The notes under the pieces are model-generated. The model did no database searches and was not told the DNA's origin. It worked only from the letters and a program-made list of their open reading frames with translations. Shown in pieces: positions 34,009 through 42,606 of a DNA stretch of 64,000 bases. The DNA comes from Frankia sp. RB7 (GTDB lineage: Bacteria > Pseudomonadota > Alphaproteobacteria > Rhizobiales > Xanthobacteraceae), in contig JAUEPE010000007.1 in assembly GCA_030403585.1 (NCBI GenBank), positions 147,292-211,291 of the forward strand. The letters run 5' to 3'. Made by a program: the position numbers and the translations under genes. Positions within the stretch are counted from its first letter, which is position 1. Each line of letters opens with the position of its first letter.

Positions 34009-34075
34009 CGGCTCGCGTGCGATTCTCGGTCGAGATGAGAGCATTGAGCGACCAAGCTTGCACGACGCTTATGCA

Positions 34076-35206
34076 TCATTGCACGATGACTTCGGCCTGC
34101 AGCGCGCCGGCCGTCTTGATCGCCTGGAGGATCGCGATGATGCCGGACGGCTTCAGTCCGATCTGGTTCAGGCCGCGCACGAAGCGCTGGAGGTCGACGC
34201 CGCTCAGGATCGCCACCTGCGATCCGGCCTCGTTGGCCTCGACCACGGTCTGAGGCACCACGACCGTCTGGCCTTGCGAGAACGGCGCGGGCTGCGACAC
34301 CACGGGCATCTCGGTGACGCGGACCGTCAAATTGCCGTGGGTGACGGCGACGGTGGAGATTCGCACGTCGCGTCCGATTACCACCGTTCCGGTGCGTTCG
34401 TTGATCACCACCCGCGCCGGCGTGTCTGGCTCGACGGTGAGTTCGCCGATCTCGGCGAGAAAGCGGACCGGGCCGACGTAACGCGGCTTGGACAGCACGA
34501 TAGTCCGGTAGTCGCGCTCAAAGGCGATCTGGGCGCGATAGCGGCCGCCGGCATAGCGATTGACGGCGTCCAGGATTCGCGTAGCGGTGACGAAGTCGGG
34601 GTTCTTCAGCTCCAGCACCAAATATTCCATCTCGTGGAGGCTGCCCTGCACCTCCCGCTCGACCAACGCGCCGTTCGGAATCCGGCCCGCTGTCGGCGTG
34701 CCCTGGCTGACGTTCTGGGCCTGGCCTCCGACGCTGTAACCAGCGACCGTGACCGCACCTTGCGCCACCGCGTAGACCGCACCGTCGGCTGCGCGCAGCG
34801 ACGTCATCACCAGCGTGCCGCCGAGCAGCGACGTCGCATCTCCCAGCGACGACACCGTCACATCCATCCGCTCGCCCGGTCCGATCGACGGCTGAAGATC
34901 GGCGGTCACCATCACGGCGGCGACATTGCGCGTGCGCAGCGTCGTCGGTCGCGCCGAGTTGTTCGTGCTGGTCGTCTCGTTCCGGACATTGATGCCCATG
35001 TTTTCGAGCATCGACTGTAGCGACTGTTCCGTGAACGGCGCGTTGCGCAAGGTATCGCCAGTGCCGTTCAGGCCGATGACGAGGCCGTAGCCCACGATCT
35101 GGTTTTCGCGCAGCCCCTTGATATCGGCGATGTCCTTGATGCGGACGGCGGCCTCTGCGCTGGCGGCGGAAACGATGAGGAGAAGCGCGATCAGGACTCT
35201 GGTCAT
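34076..35206 (-). CDS. flgI: Flagellar P-ring protein FlgI
   Basis: A 376-residue P-ring protein with signal peptide (MTRVLIALLLIVSAASAEA). Highly conserved blocks are RIKDIADIKGLRENQIVGYGLVIGLNGTGD at the N-terminus, GERMDVTVSSLGDATSLLGGTLVMTSLRAADG in the middle, and the C-terminal VDLQRFVRGLNQIGLKPSGIIAILQAIKTAGALQAEVIVQ. It overlaps flgA by ATGA and is followed by 67 non-coding bases before motE. Confidence 0.96.
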   Translation of the reverse strand: MTRVLIALLLIVSAASAEAAVRIKDIADIKGLRENQIVGYGLVIGLNGTGDTLRNAPFTEQSLQSMLENMGINVRNETTSTNNSARPTTLRTRNVAAVMVTADLQPSIGPGERMDVTVSSLGDATSLLGGTLVMTSLRAADGAVYAVAQGAVTVAGYSVGGQAQNVSQGTPTAGRIPNGALVEREVQGSLHEMEYLVLELKNPDFVTATRILDAVNRYAGGRYRAQIAFERDYRTIVLSKPRYVGPVRFLAEIGELTVEPDTPARVVINERTGTVVIGRDVRISTVAVTHGNLTVRVTEMPVVSQPAPFSQGQTVVVPQTVVEANEAGSQVAILSGVDLQRFVRGLNQIGLKPSGIIAILQAIKTAGALQAEVIVQ

Positions 35207-35679
35207 GACCCGTCCGCGACCTTGACGGTGCCGTCCGGCTGAACGATGGCCCTGATCATCACGCCCGTGTCGGTGTTCCGCACGGTAATGAGCGAGCCAG
35301 GCGCACCGGATTGCATGGCTGCGCCGTAAGCCACGATCGACAGACCGGAGTCTTCGACCACGACCTTGACCATGGCGCCACGGGCGATGGTGAAGGGATC
35401 CTCCACCGAATTGGTCGGAATCGGCTGACCCGGCAACAGCGCCCGCCGCGCCATGCGGCCTACGAGGACCTGACGCCCTTCGATGAAAATGGCGACGCCG
35501 AGCACATTCGGCGCAAAGCTGCGCTCGGTGATCATATCGTCCCTGATCAGCTCGCCGGCGCGGATCGCTACCGCCGGCACGGGAAGCCGCTTCTCGTCTG
35601 CGGCGGCGAGCCGCGCCGAGACGAGAACCAGCAGCGCGGCGGCCAACCCGCGCGCGATCAGGCCCACCCTGTTCAACAT
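35203..35679 (-). CDS. flgA: P-ring assembly chaperone FlgA
   Basis: A 158-residue periplasmic protein with signal peptide (GLAAALLVLVSARLAAA) and an SAF-like domain (RAGELIRDDMITER) followed by LVGRMARRALLPGQPI and MIRAIVQPDGTVKVADGS. FlgA is the chaperone for FlgI assembly, and the two genes overlap by four bases. ATG 35679 (MLNRVGLIARG) is preferred to the in-frame codon at 35733, which overlaps flgG. The protein is of the shorter type, about 160 residues against about 220 in enterobacteria. Confidence 0.9.
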   Translation of the reverse strand: MLNRVGLIARGLAAALLVLVSARLAAADEKRLPVPAVAIRAGELIRDDMITERSFAPNVLGVAIFIEGRQVLVGRMARRALLPGQPIPTNSVEDPFTIARGAMVKVVVEDSGLSIVAYGAAMQSGAPGSLITVRNTDTGVMIRAIVQPDGTVKVADGS

Positions 35680-35692
35680 CGACACACCGGAA

Positions 35693-36484
35693 CTAGCGAC
35701 TGAGATTCTTAGATACCGTCTGCGCCATCTCATCCGACGCCTGGATGACCTTGGCGTTCATCTCGTAGGCGCGTTGCGCCGAGATCAACTCGGTGATTTC
35801 CTTGACGGGATCGACGTTCGAGGCCTCGAGATATTGCTGGTTGATCTTGCCGTAGCCGGCATCGCCGGGGAGACCGACGACCGGCGCGCCTGATGCCGTG
35901 GTCTCGCGATAGAGATTGCTGCCGAGCGGCTCGAGGCCCGCCTCGTTGGCGAAATTGGCAAGGTTGAGCTGGCCGATCTGCCGCGGATTGACTTCCGTGT
36001 CCAGCTTGGCGAACACTTGGCCGGTCTGGTTGACGGTGACCTGCACCGTTCCCTGCGGTACCGTCACGTTGGGATCGAGCAGGTAGCCGTCCATCGTCAC
36101 CAGCTGCCCGGTGGCGTTGGTGTTGAACGACCCCGCGCGGGTGTACTGCACCTCGTTGTTCGGGCCGAGCACCTGGAACCAGCCGCGACCGTTGATCGCG
36201 AGATCATAAGGGTTGCCGGTCTGCGTCAGCGCGCCCTGGATGTGCAGCTTGCGGATCGCGGCCGACTTGACGCCGAGGCCGAGATTGGCGCCTTCCGGGA
36301 TCGGCGAGGCGCCGTTGACGTTCGCGACGCCCTGCATGCGGTCCATCTGGTAGAACAGATCGGTGAATTCCGCACGTGCACGCTTGAACGACGTGGTGTT
36401 GATGTTGGCGATGTTGTTCGCGATGACTTCGATATTGGTCTGCTGGGCATTCATGCCCGTGGCCGCGATGGCAAGCGATTTCAC
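35693..36484 (-). CDS. flgG: Distal rod protein FlgG
   Basis: A 263-residue rod protein. N-terminus [46 protein letters not shown]; the [19 protein letters not shown] block near residue 95; C-terminus [31 protein letters not shown]. These match FlgG more closely than FlgF; a separate flgF lies at 43402. It stands between fliE and flgA in the same operon. Confidence 0.94.
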   Translation of the reverse strand: MKSLAIAATGMNAQQTNIEVIANNIANINTTSFKRARAEFTDLFYQMDRMQGVANVNGASPIPEGANLGLGVKSAAIRKLHIQGALTQTGNPYDLAINGRGWFQVLGPNNEVQYTRAGSFNTNATGQLVTMDGYLLDPNVTVPQGTVQVTVNQTGQVFAKLDTEVNPRQIGQLNLANFANEAGLEPLGSNLYRETTASGAPVVGLPGDAGYGKINQQYLEASNVDPVKEITELISAQRAYEMNAKVIQASDEMAQTVSKNLSR

Positions 36485-36501
36485 AGCGTTATTCCTTCAG
36501 A

Positions 36502-36834
36502 TCAAATCGACATACGAACGACTTCTTGATAGGCCTGCACGACCTTGTCGCGGACCGCGACCGCGGTCTGCAAGGCCTGCTCGGCCGACATCAGCGCCTC
36601 GACGACTTTCCGCGTCGATTCCTTGCCCTGCATCGCCGAGATCGACGCGCTCTCACCGGCCTTCAGCGTGCCGATCGCGTCCGTGGTCACCTGCTTCATC
36701 ACGGAATCGAAGCCAACGTCGTCGCCGGCCTGAACCGGAGACGTCACGCTGGGCGCAATGGTCTGCGTCTCGGTGATGCGGGACGCCGCCGCCTGCCCTG
36801 CGGTGACCGCATTGGATGAAATCGCTTCTAGCAT
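36502..36834 (-). CDS. fliE: Basal-body protein FliE
   Basis: A 110-residue protein linking the MS ring to the rod. The C-terminal two thirds hold the FliE helix pair (KAGESASISAMQGKESTRKVVEALMSAEQALQTAVAVRDKVVQAYQEVVRM), where the closing RDKVVxAYxEVxRM is the signature. It lies two bases after the flgC stop and 17 before flgG. Confidence 0.94.
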   Translation of the reverse strand: MLEAISSNAVTAGQAAASRITETQTIAPSVTSPVQAGDDVGFDSVMKQVTTDAIGTLKAGESASISAMQGKESTRKVVEALMSAEQALQTAVAVRDKVVQAYQEVVRMSI

Positions 36835-36836
36835 TG

Positions 36837-37253
36837 TCAGCTCCTCAGAAGATCGATGGTCATGCCGAGCATCGATCTCACCTGCTTCACGACCTGAAGA
36901 TTGGCTTCATAGGACCGGTTGACTTCCCGCATGTCCGCCATCTCGATCATCATGTTGACGTTCGGCATCTTGACGTAGCCGGCCTTGTCGGCCGCAGGAT
37001 GTCCTGGATCGTACTCGACGCGATAGGGCGTGGTGTCGACCCCGATCTCCTTGACCTTCGCCAGCTGTGTGCCCGAAGCACGATCCATCGCGGCATCGAA
37101 AGTGATCGTCTTGCGCTGATACGGATCAGCACCGGCGGTGCGCCCGGTCGAGCTCGCATTCGCGAGATTTTCCGAGACGACCCGCATGCGCGTCGACTGC
37201 GCCTCGAGCCCGGAGCTTGCGACCGTCAATGAAGCCTGTAGAGCGTCCAGCAT
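36837..37253 (-). CDS. flgC: Proximal rod protein FlgC
   Basis: A 138-residue rod protein with the N-terminal VASSGLEAQSTRMRVVSENLANASSTG block, YQRKTITFD and the C-terminal ADMREVNRSYEANLQVVKQVRSMLGMTIDLL. FlgB-FlgC-FliE together form the base of the rod. It lies 11 bases after flgB. Confidence 0.94.
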   Translation of the reverse strand: MLDALQASLTVASSGLEAQSTRMRVVSENLANASSTGRTAGADPYQRKTITFDAAMDRASGTQLAKVKEIGVDTTPYRVEYDPGHPAADKAGYVKMPNVNMMIEMADMREVNRSYEANLQVVKQVRSMLGMTIDLLRS

Positions 37254-37264
37254 GTCAGTTCACC

Positions 37265-37666
37265 TCAGGTCTTCGCGCTGGTCAGGATCATGCGATTGAA
37301 CGAGCGCACGATCGCAGAGTTCATCGAATAGTCGCGGTTGACGTCGCTGCCCTTGATCATTTCCTGCTCGAGGCTGACCGAATTGCCGGAGTGGACGACG
37401 TCCCAGCTATCCTTCTTCGCGGTTGCCCGCGTATCGGTTTCGGCCGGGGAAAGCTGCATGTGCGTGGGCGATGTCGTCGCAAGCCTGACCGGCATTCCGT
37501 CGAGCACCTTGTTGAATGGCTCGACATCGCGTGCCTTGAAACCCGGCGTATTGGCGTTGGCGACGTTAGTGGCGATGGTCGACTGACGAAGCTCGAGCCA
37601 GCGTGCCTGCGACGATGCGAGTTCGAAGAGATAAAGCGGTCCCACGACGGCCCCATTATGATTCAT
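37265..37666 (-). CDS. flgB: Proximal rod protein FlgB
   Basis: A 133-residue rod protein. ELRQSTIATNVANANTPGFKARDVEPFNKVLD is the FlgB signature, and the C-terminal helix is RDYSMNSAIVRSFNRMILTSAKT. It lies 64 bases after the flhB stop. No candidate LafR box is seen in that gap, so it is probably transcribed with flhB and upstream genes from the motA promoter. Confidence 0.92.
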   Translation of the reverse strand: MNHNGAVVGPLYLFELASSQARWLELRQSTIATNVANANTPGFKARDVEPFNKVLDGMPVRLATTSPTHMQLSPAETDTRATAKKDSWDVVHSGNSVSLEQEMIKGSDVNRDYSMNSAIVRSFNRMILTSAKT

Positions 37667-37730
37667 TGGAAAGAACCCTAGGGCGTTAAGCTTTCGTCAA
37701 GCTGTTGGGCGAAGCACCATCCTCGTAAAT

Positions 37731-38816
37731 CTACTGAACCTTCTCGGGTCGAGGCGTTTGCTTCGACTGCAGGAAGTAGATGATCTCGGCAACCGGGCGG
37801 AAGAATTCGGCAGGGATGACCTGATCAACCTGCACCGCCTCGTAGAGCGCGCGTGCGAGAGCCTTGTTCTCGATCACCGGAATCTTGTTCTGCTCGGCTG
37901 CCTCGCGGATCTTCAACGCGATCACGTCCATACCCTTGGCCACCACGAGCGGCGCCGGGTTTTCGTCGCGGTTGTAGCGCAACGCGATCGCAAAATGCGT
38001 CGGGTTCGCGATCACCAGCGTCGCGCGCGGCACGGCGGCGATCATGCGCTGGCGCGAGCGGTCACGCGCGAGCGAACGCAGCCGCGCCTTGATCAGCGGA
38101 TCACCCTCGGACTGCTTGTGCTCGTCCTTGATCTCCTGCTTGGTCATGCGCAGCTCGCGCCGCCAGCGGAAGCGCGCCCAGGCGAGATCGATCGCAACCA
38201 AAACGATCGTCGCAATGCAGATCGCCGACACGATCCGCATCGCGATGGTGAGGATCATCTCCGGCAACGCGACAGGATCGGTGTACATCGCCTCGAACGC
38301 TCTCGCCTCCGACGATCGCAGCACGAAGCAGACGACGGCGGTCACCGAGGCGAGCTTGAACATCGACTTGGCGAACTCGACCAGGCCCTGCGTTCCGAAA
38401 ATGCGGCTCCAGCCGCTGGCCGGGGAGATTCGAGAGACGTCGGGCATGATGCGCTGCAGCACCAACTGAGGTGCGTTTTGCAGCAGCGAGGCCGCGAGCC
38501 CGAACACCGCGATGATCACGACCAGCGGCACCAGGAATCGCAGCGCCTCGAGGCCCACCACGGTGAGCAGATTCAGTGCGTCCGCCGAGGTGCTGAGCGG
38601 GAAGCCGTCGGGTTCGTCAATGAAGCTCTTCAAGGTCGGCGTAAGTCGCTGCACGCCCTGGCCGATCAGGAACGCCTGAATCACCATCAGCGCGGCCATG
38701 GTCGCGAACATGGATGCCTCCCGAGAGACCGGAATGTTGCCCTGTTCGAGCGCATCGCGGACTTTCTTCTCGGTCGGCTCTTCTGTTTTGCTCTCCTGAT
38801 CGGATGACTCTGCCAT
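37731..38816 (-). CDS. flhB: Flagellar export switch protein FlhB
   Basis: A 361-residue membrane protein with four helices and a cytoplasmic domain. The N-terminus SDQESKTEEPTEKKVRDALEQGNIPVSRE is typical. The self-cleavage site is in ANPTHFAIALRY (NPTH, about residue 271), which switches export from hook to filament substrates and works with FliK. All expected motifs are present. It lies 14 bases after fliG. Confidence 0.95.
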   Translation of the reverse strand: MAESSDQESKTEEPTEKKVRDALEQGNIPVSREASMFATMAALMVIQAFLIGQGVQRLTPTLKSFIDEPDGFPLSTSADALNLLTVVGLEALRFLVPLVVIIAVFGLAASLLQNAPQLVLQRIMPDVSRISPASGWSRIFGTQGLVEFAKSMFKLASVTAVVCFVLRSSEARAFEAMYTDPVALPEMILTIAMRIVSAICIATIVLVAIDLAWARFRWRRELRMTKQEIKDEHKQSEGDPLIKARLRSLARDRSRQRMIAAVPRATLVIANPTHFAIALRYNRDENPAPLVVAKGMDVIALKIREAAEQNKIPVIENKALARALYEAVQVDQVIPAEFFRPVAEIIYFLQSKQTPRPEKVQ

Positions 38817-38829
38817 GCCTACTCAGCGG

Positions 38830-39870
38830 TCAGCGGAAGACCAGCTCATCCTCCTGGTCGGGATTGAGCTCGATTTCACCCTTCTCGGCGAGGTCGAGGG
38901 CGAGGTCGGTGATGACGCGGCGCGCCTCCAGCACGTCGCGCTGGTTCGACGGCTCGCCGATCGCGAGCTCGTGCTCGACGACGCGACGAACGCGCGAGGC
39001 GACCGCGGACAGGATCAGTTCGCGGAAGTGCTTGTCGGTGCCCTTCAACGCGACGACGATCCGATCGGTCGGCACCTGGTCGAAGATCATGGTGCGCGCC
39101 TTGGGCGCCAGGTTGATGACGTCGTCGAAGGTGAACAGCAGCTCCTTCAGCACTTCGGCGGACTTCGGCCGCTTCTCCGACAGACTCTTGAGCATGTCCT
39201 CGATATGGCCGCGTTCCATCTTGTTGATGATGTCGGCGACGCGGGCGTAGGTGTCTGCGCCGAGATTGCGGGCGAAATTAAGCGTCAGGTCTTCGTGCAG
39301 CGTCTTCTCGAGGACCTTCAGCGCGTCGTCGACGATCGGCTTGAGGCTGAGCACGCGCCGCATCAGCTCGTTGCGCAGGCTCGACGGCAACTGGCTCATC
39401 ACCTTGGCGGCGCAGGACGGCTTGACCTTGGACAGGATCAGCGCCGCGGTCTGCGGATGCTCCTTGGAGAGGTAGGTCGCCAGCGAATTTTCCGACACCG
39501 ACGAGACGCGATCCCACACCGACCGGCTCGAATTGCCGAGCAGGTCCGACATGATCGCCGTGACCTGGTCGGCGGGAAGCACGTCGCCAAGCACGGCTTC
39601 GAGTCCGCCGAGGGTGCCGAGAATGTTCGCGCCCATCGAGAACTGCTGGGCGAACTCCTCGACGATCTGCTCGAGTTCCTGCGCCGTGATCGGCCGCAGC
39701 TCCGCCGCGGCCTTTGTGACGATACGGATGTCCTGGGGCTCGAATTGCGCGAGCACGCTTGCGGCCGCCTGCCGCCCCATAGCCAGCAGGAGCGCCGCGA
39801 CCTTCTCCGTTCCGCCAAGCGTGGCAACGCCTCGCTGCTTGATGGGAGCGATGCCGACCTGTGCAGCCAT
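38830..39870 (-). CDS. fliG: Motor switch protein FliG
   Basis: A 346-residue C-ring protein. N-terminal domain (GTEKVAALLLAMGRQAAASVLAQF) binds FliF; the middle has the EHPQTAALILSKVKP motif with SQLPSSLRNELMRRV; the C-terminal domain (MERGHIEDMLKSLSEKRPKSAEVLKELLFTFDDV onward) carries the charged residues facing MotA. Length and motifs are normal. It lies two bases after fliN in the same operon. Confidence 0.95.
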   Translation of the reverse strand: MAAQVGIAPIKQRGVATLGGTEKVAALLLAMGRQAAASVLAQFEPQDIRIVTKAAAELRPITAQELEQIVEEFAQQFSMGANILGTLGGLEAVLGDVLPADQVTAIMSDLLGNSSRSVWDRVSSVSENSLATYLSKEHPQTAALILSKVKPSCAAKVMSQLPSSLRNELMRRVLSLKPIVDDALKVLEKTLHEDLTLNFARNLGADTYARVADIINKMERGHIEDMLKSLSEKRPKSAEVLKELLFTFDDVINLAPKARTMIFDQVPTDRIVVALKGTDKHFRELILSAVASRVRRVVEHELAIGEPSNQRDVLEARRVITDLALDLAEKGEIELNPDQEDELVFR

Positions 39871-39872
39871 GG

Positions 39873-40247
39873 TCAGGAATCACCCTGCCCCAGAGGTCCG
39901 ACGATCTCGGTCAGCGAGACACCGAAGCGGGAATTGTCCTCCTCGACGACGACGACCTCGCCGCGGGCAACGACGCGGCCGTTGACCACGACGTCGACGG
40001 GCTCGCCGACGCGGTGATCCAGCGGAACCACGGCGCCGCGGCCGAGCTTCATCAAATTCGCCACCGGGATCGTTGCCGATCCCAACACCACCTGCATGGT
40101 GACCGGAATGCGCAGGATGGCATCGACATTGGCGAACTTACCGGTCTCCTCCGCGGTGCGCGCGGCGATCTCCGCCAGCCGCTCCAGCGGAGACGTCTCG
40201 GCATCATCGGATGCGGTTGCTGACTCGTAGTCGAAGGATTGCGCCAT
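39873..40247 (-). CDS. fliN: Motor switch protein FliN
   Basis: A 124-residue C-ring protein: a short acidic N-terminus, then the SPOA domain (ILRIPVTMQVVLGSATIPVANLMKLGRGAVVPLDHRVGEPVDVVVNGRVVARGEVVVVEEDNSRFGVSLTEIV). FliN forms the lower rim of the C ring with FliM and holds FliH. It lies downstream of the small uncharacterised gene at 40323, after a 75-base gap. Confidence 0.95.
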   Translation of the reverse strand: MAQSFDYESATASDDAETSPLERLAEIAARTAEETGKFANVDAILRIPVTMQVVLGSATIPVANLMKLGRGAVVPLDHRVGEPVDVVVNGRVVARGEVVVVEEDNSRFGVSLTEIVGPLGQGDS

Positions 40248-40322
40248 TTGGTATCGCCTCTTGGTATTTCCGCTCCCGGAGCGCCGCGACGTTCCGATCT
40301 ATCCGTTCAGCCGGTTCCGGCC

Positions 40323-40637
40323 CTAATGCTTGTTGGCCTCAGCGCCGCTCGCGGTCGCGGCGGGCTCGAGTCCGGTCCGCGCATCGAGCGCCGCGATCGC
40401 GTCGTGGGCCTCGTCGATCTTCGTGCTCAGCACGTTGGCGAGCCGGCCGAGATTTGCGGTGGAATCATGCGCCGCGGTGATCACCGTATCGAAGGCGCCC
40501 GCGGTCTCGTGGACGATGGTCGAGAATTCGCCCTGGTAGCTGCGCAGCAGCGCCAGCTCACGGTGCATCCGGGTCACCCGCATGCTGGTGAAGGCCAGCG
40601 CAATCAGCAGCACGGCATCAACGAGATAGGATATCAT
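40323..40637 (-). CDS. Small membrane-anchored protein between fliM and fliN, function unknown
   Basis: A 104-residue protein: one N-terminal membrane helix (SYLVDAVLLIALAFTSMRV) and a cytoplasmic helical part (RELALLRSYQGEFSTIVHETAGAFDTVITAAHDSTANLGRLANVLSTKID). Small proteins of this plan lie next to fliM in many alphaproteobacteria; they may correspond to a domain of unknown function (possibly DUF6468), which I cannot confirm. The ATG at 40637 lies 20 bases inside the end of fliM, so it is coupled to it. The pattern of regularly spaced polar residues suggests a coiled coil facing the C ring. Confidence 0.7.
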   Translation of the reverse strand: MISYLVDAVLLIALAFTSMRVTRMHRELALLRSYQGEFSTIVHETAGAFDTVITAAHDSTANLGRLANVLSTKIDEAHDAIAALDARTGLEPAATASGAEANKH

Positions 40638-41559
40638 CGACGAACTCCCGCTTCTGATCGACGGGATCTGCCACCTGCATGGCGTAGTAGCCATCAAGCT
40701 GGCCGATCTGGCACCAGAACAGCACCTGGTTGTTGCTCTCGAGCCGCGCCAGCGTGCGCGGCGTGGCTTCGAGCTCGAGCACCTGTCCGACCTTGAACTT
40801 CACGACGTCGTCGAGGGTTATCATCTTCTCGTCGAGCACTGCGCTCAGCGTCACCTCGGTGCGGTGAACCTCGCTCTCCATCTGCTCGCGCCAGCGCGGA
40901 TCGGCCGCGCGACCGTCGCTGACGACGACGTGAGCGAGCTTTTGCCGCAGCGGATTGAGCGCGGAGTGCGGAATGATCAGGAACATCTGGCCTCCGCGAT
41001 AGAGTGCCTGCACCATGATGTTCGCGCAGATCGACATGTTGCTGCTGCGCCCGATCGCCAGCGACGCCATGGCGGTCTCGACCCGCTCGACGCGGAAGGT
41101 GACGTTGGAGGTGCCGGCGAAGGCGGCCTGTAGCGCTTTGGCGAACCGCTCGAACAGTGCCTGGACCAGGCGGATCTCGATGTTCGAGAACGAACGCTCG
41201 ACGTCGAGCGGCGGCTCGGCGCCGTCGGAGCCGAACATCGCCTCCACCATGGTGAACACGAAGTCGCGGTCGAGCACGATAATGACGCGAGAGTCCCACT
41301 GTTCCGCATAGAGGACGGCGGCGACCGCGTTGCCCTCGTAGTCCTTGATGATGTCGCCGAGAGGATCGCTCGTGATTCCGTTGACCGAGAAGTAGCAGGG
41401 CGTACCCGCCATCGGCTGCAGGCTGTCCGTGCACGATGCCGCCATGCGATCGAAGATCACATTGAGCATCGGCATGCGTTCGATCGAGATGCCGGCCGCG
41501 TCCAGCAGGTAGTTCGGCAGCTGCTTCCGCTGATCGATCTCGACGTCTTGCATCGTCAT
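40618..41559 (-). CDS. fliM: Motor switch protein FliM
   Basis: A 313-residue C-ring protein. The CheC-like middle domain and C-terminal SPOA domain (LDEKMITLDDVVKFKVGQVLELEATPRTLARLESNNQVLFWCQIGQLDGYYAMQV) are clear. The N-terminal EIDQ- or LSQxEIDxL-type CheY-binding peptide is present only as DVEIDQRKQ, weakly, so interaction with CheY cannot be assured. It overlaps motA by ATGA and the small gene downstream by 20 bases. Confidence 0.9.
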   Translation of the reverse strand: MTMQDVEIDQRKQLPNYLLDAAGISIERMPMLNVIFDRMAASCTDSLQPMAGTPCYFSVNGITSDPLGDIIKDYEGNAVAAVLYAEQWDSRVIIVLDRDFVFTMVEAMFGSDGAEPPLDVERSFSNIEIRLVQALFERFAKALQAAFAGTSNVTFRVERVETAMASLAIGRSSNMSICANIMVQALYRGGQMFLIIPHSALNPLRQKLAHVVVSDGRAADPRWREQMESEVHRTEVTLSAVLDEKMITLDDVVKFKVGQVLELEATPRTLARLESNNQVLFWCQIGQLDGYYAMQVADPVDQKREFVDDILSR

Positions 41560-42464
41560 GCGCGTGCAGCCTTGGGTGCGGCCTTGGGTTCAGCCTCGGT
41601 CACGACGGCCTTGGGACCTGCGATCGTCTCGTTCTCGACGACGTCGATCGACGGCCGCTCGCCGCTTGCAATCATCTTGCGGCCGTGCTCGACGGCGATC
41701 TGCGGCATGGCGCCGTTCATGAACGCCAGCAGCGTCTGCTTAACGATGATGTAGGGCCGGCACTTCTTCTCGCGCGTCATTTTGATCTTCAGCGCGAAGG
41801 GCGAAATGATGCCGTAGGACAGGAAGATGCCGGCGAAGGTGCCGACCAGCGCCGCGCCGATGAAGCCGCCGAGCAGCTTCGGCGACTGGTCGAGCGCGCC
41901 CATGGCCTTGATGACGCCGAGCACCGCGGCGACGATACCGAGCGCCGGCAGCGCCTCTGACACCGTCACCAGCGCATGGTAGGGCGTCAGCTTGCTCTTC
42001 ACGATGGTGTGGATCTCCTCATCCATGAGCGCCTCGATCTCGTGCGTACGCGCATTACCCATGATGATGAGGCGGACATAGTCGCAGATGAACTGGAGCA
42101 GCGCCGGATCCCCGAGCACGCTCGGAAACGCCTTGAAAATCTCCGAGGACGAGGGATCGTCGATATGCGCCTCGACTTCGTTGCGGCCCTTGCCGCGCAA
42201 CTCGCGCATCAGGGCATGGAGCGCCCCGAGAAGATCGAGATAATAGCGTTCACCCGGCACCGCGCCGGTGATGGCCTGCATGCAAGCCACCCCGCTGTCC
42301 ACCACCGTTTTCCACGGATTGGCCACGAGGAAGGTGCCGACCGCGGTGCCGATAATGATCACGAATTCCCACGGCTGCATGAGCACGGCCAGATGCCCGC
42401 CCATGGCGGCAAATCCGCCAAGCAGCGCCGCCACCGTGATGAAAATCCCCACGAAACTGAGCAA
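41556..42464 (-). CDS. motA: Flagellar stator protein MotA, TTG start
   Basis: A stator protein with four membrane helices, about 302 residues. Signatures: AALLGGFAAMGGHLAVLMQPWEFVIIIGTAVGTFLVANP at the N-terminus, LPALGIVAAVLGVIKAMGALDQSP and GTFAGIFLSYGIISP in the last two helices. The nearest ATGs (42617, 42608) overlap the divergent DUF1217 gene and would add a non-family N-terminus. TTG 42464 places LSFVGIFITVAA at the start, as in other MotA proteins, and GGAG lies seven bases before it. A tail of 30 residues rich in Ala, Lys, Pro and Glu ends the protein. It heads the long minus-strand operon down to fliP. Confidence 0.9.
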   Translation of the reverse strand: MLSFVGIFITVAALLGGFAAMGGHLAVLMQPWEFVIIIGTAVGTFLVANPWKTVVDSGVACMQAITGAVPGERYYLDLLGALHALMRELRGKGRNEVEAHIDDPSSSEIFKAFPSVLGDPALLQFICDYVRLIIMGNARTHEIEALMDEEIHTIVKSKLTPYHALVTVSEALPALGIVAAVLGVIKAMGALDQSPKLLGGFIGAALVGTFAGIFLSYGIISPFALKIKMTREKKCRPYIIVKQTLLAFMNGAMPQIAVEHGRKMIASGERPSIDVVENETIAGPKAVVTEAEPKAAPKAARA

Positions 42465-42505
42465 CCCGCCACTCCATCGCCGATCCCATCGGGAATATCT
42501 AGTCG

Positions 42506-42527
42506 GCGACGCTTGCGCGAAGCTGGC
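42506..42527 (-). promoter_or_regulatory. Tandem candidate LafR boxes before motA
   Basis: Read toward motA: GCCAGCTTCGC then GCAAGCGTCGC, an 11-base direct repeat (9 of 11 identical). The proximal element ends 41 bases before the TTG start. Confidence 0.55.
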
Positions 42528-42553
42528 TTCGGCATGGCCAGCCCCGCGCAAGC
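42511..42553. promoter_or_regulatory. Large dyad in the motA/DUF1217-flgF-fliI divergent promoter region
   Basis: Arms GCTTGCGCG-2-GCTGGC and GCCAGC-2-CGCGCAAGC with a nine-base centre. It sits in the middle of a 142-base divergent region, about equally far from both starts. It results from two outward-facing copies of the tandem candidate LafR box, one for each operon. Confidence 0.55.
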
Positions 42554-42558
42554 AATTC
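42537..42558 (+). promoter_or_regulatory. Tandem candidate LafR boxes before the DUF1217-flgF-fliI operon
   Basis: Plus-strand GCCAGCCCCGC then GCAAGCAATTC with an 11-base period, ending 48 bases before the ATG at 42607. Orientation and distance relative to the gene match those of motA and flgE. Confidence 0.5.
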
Positions 42559-42606
42559 GCGGCAGCTTGAGACGATGTCGCAATAGCGGCCAAAGGGGCG
42601 CGTGCC

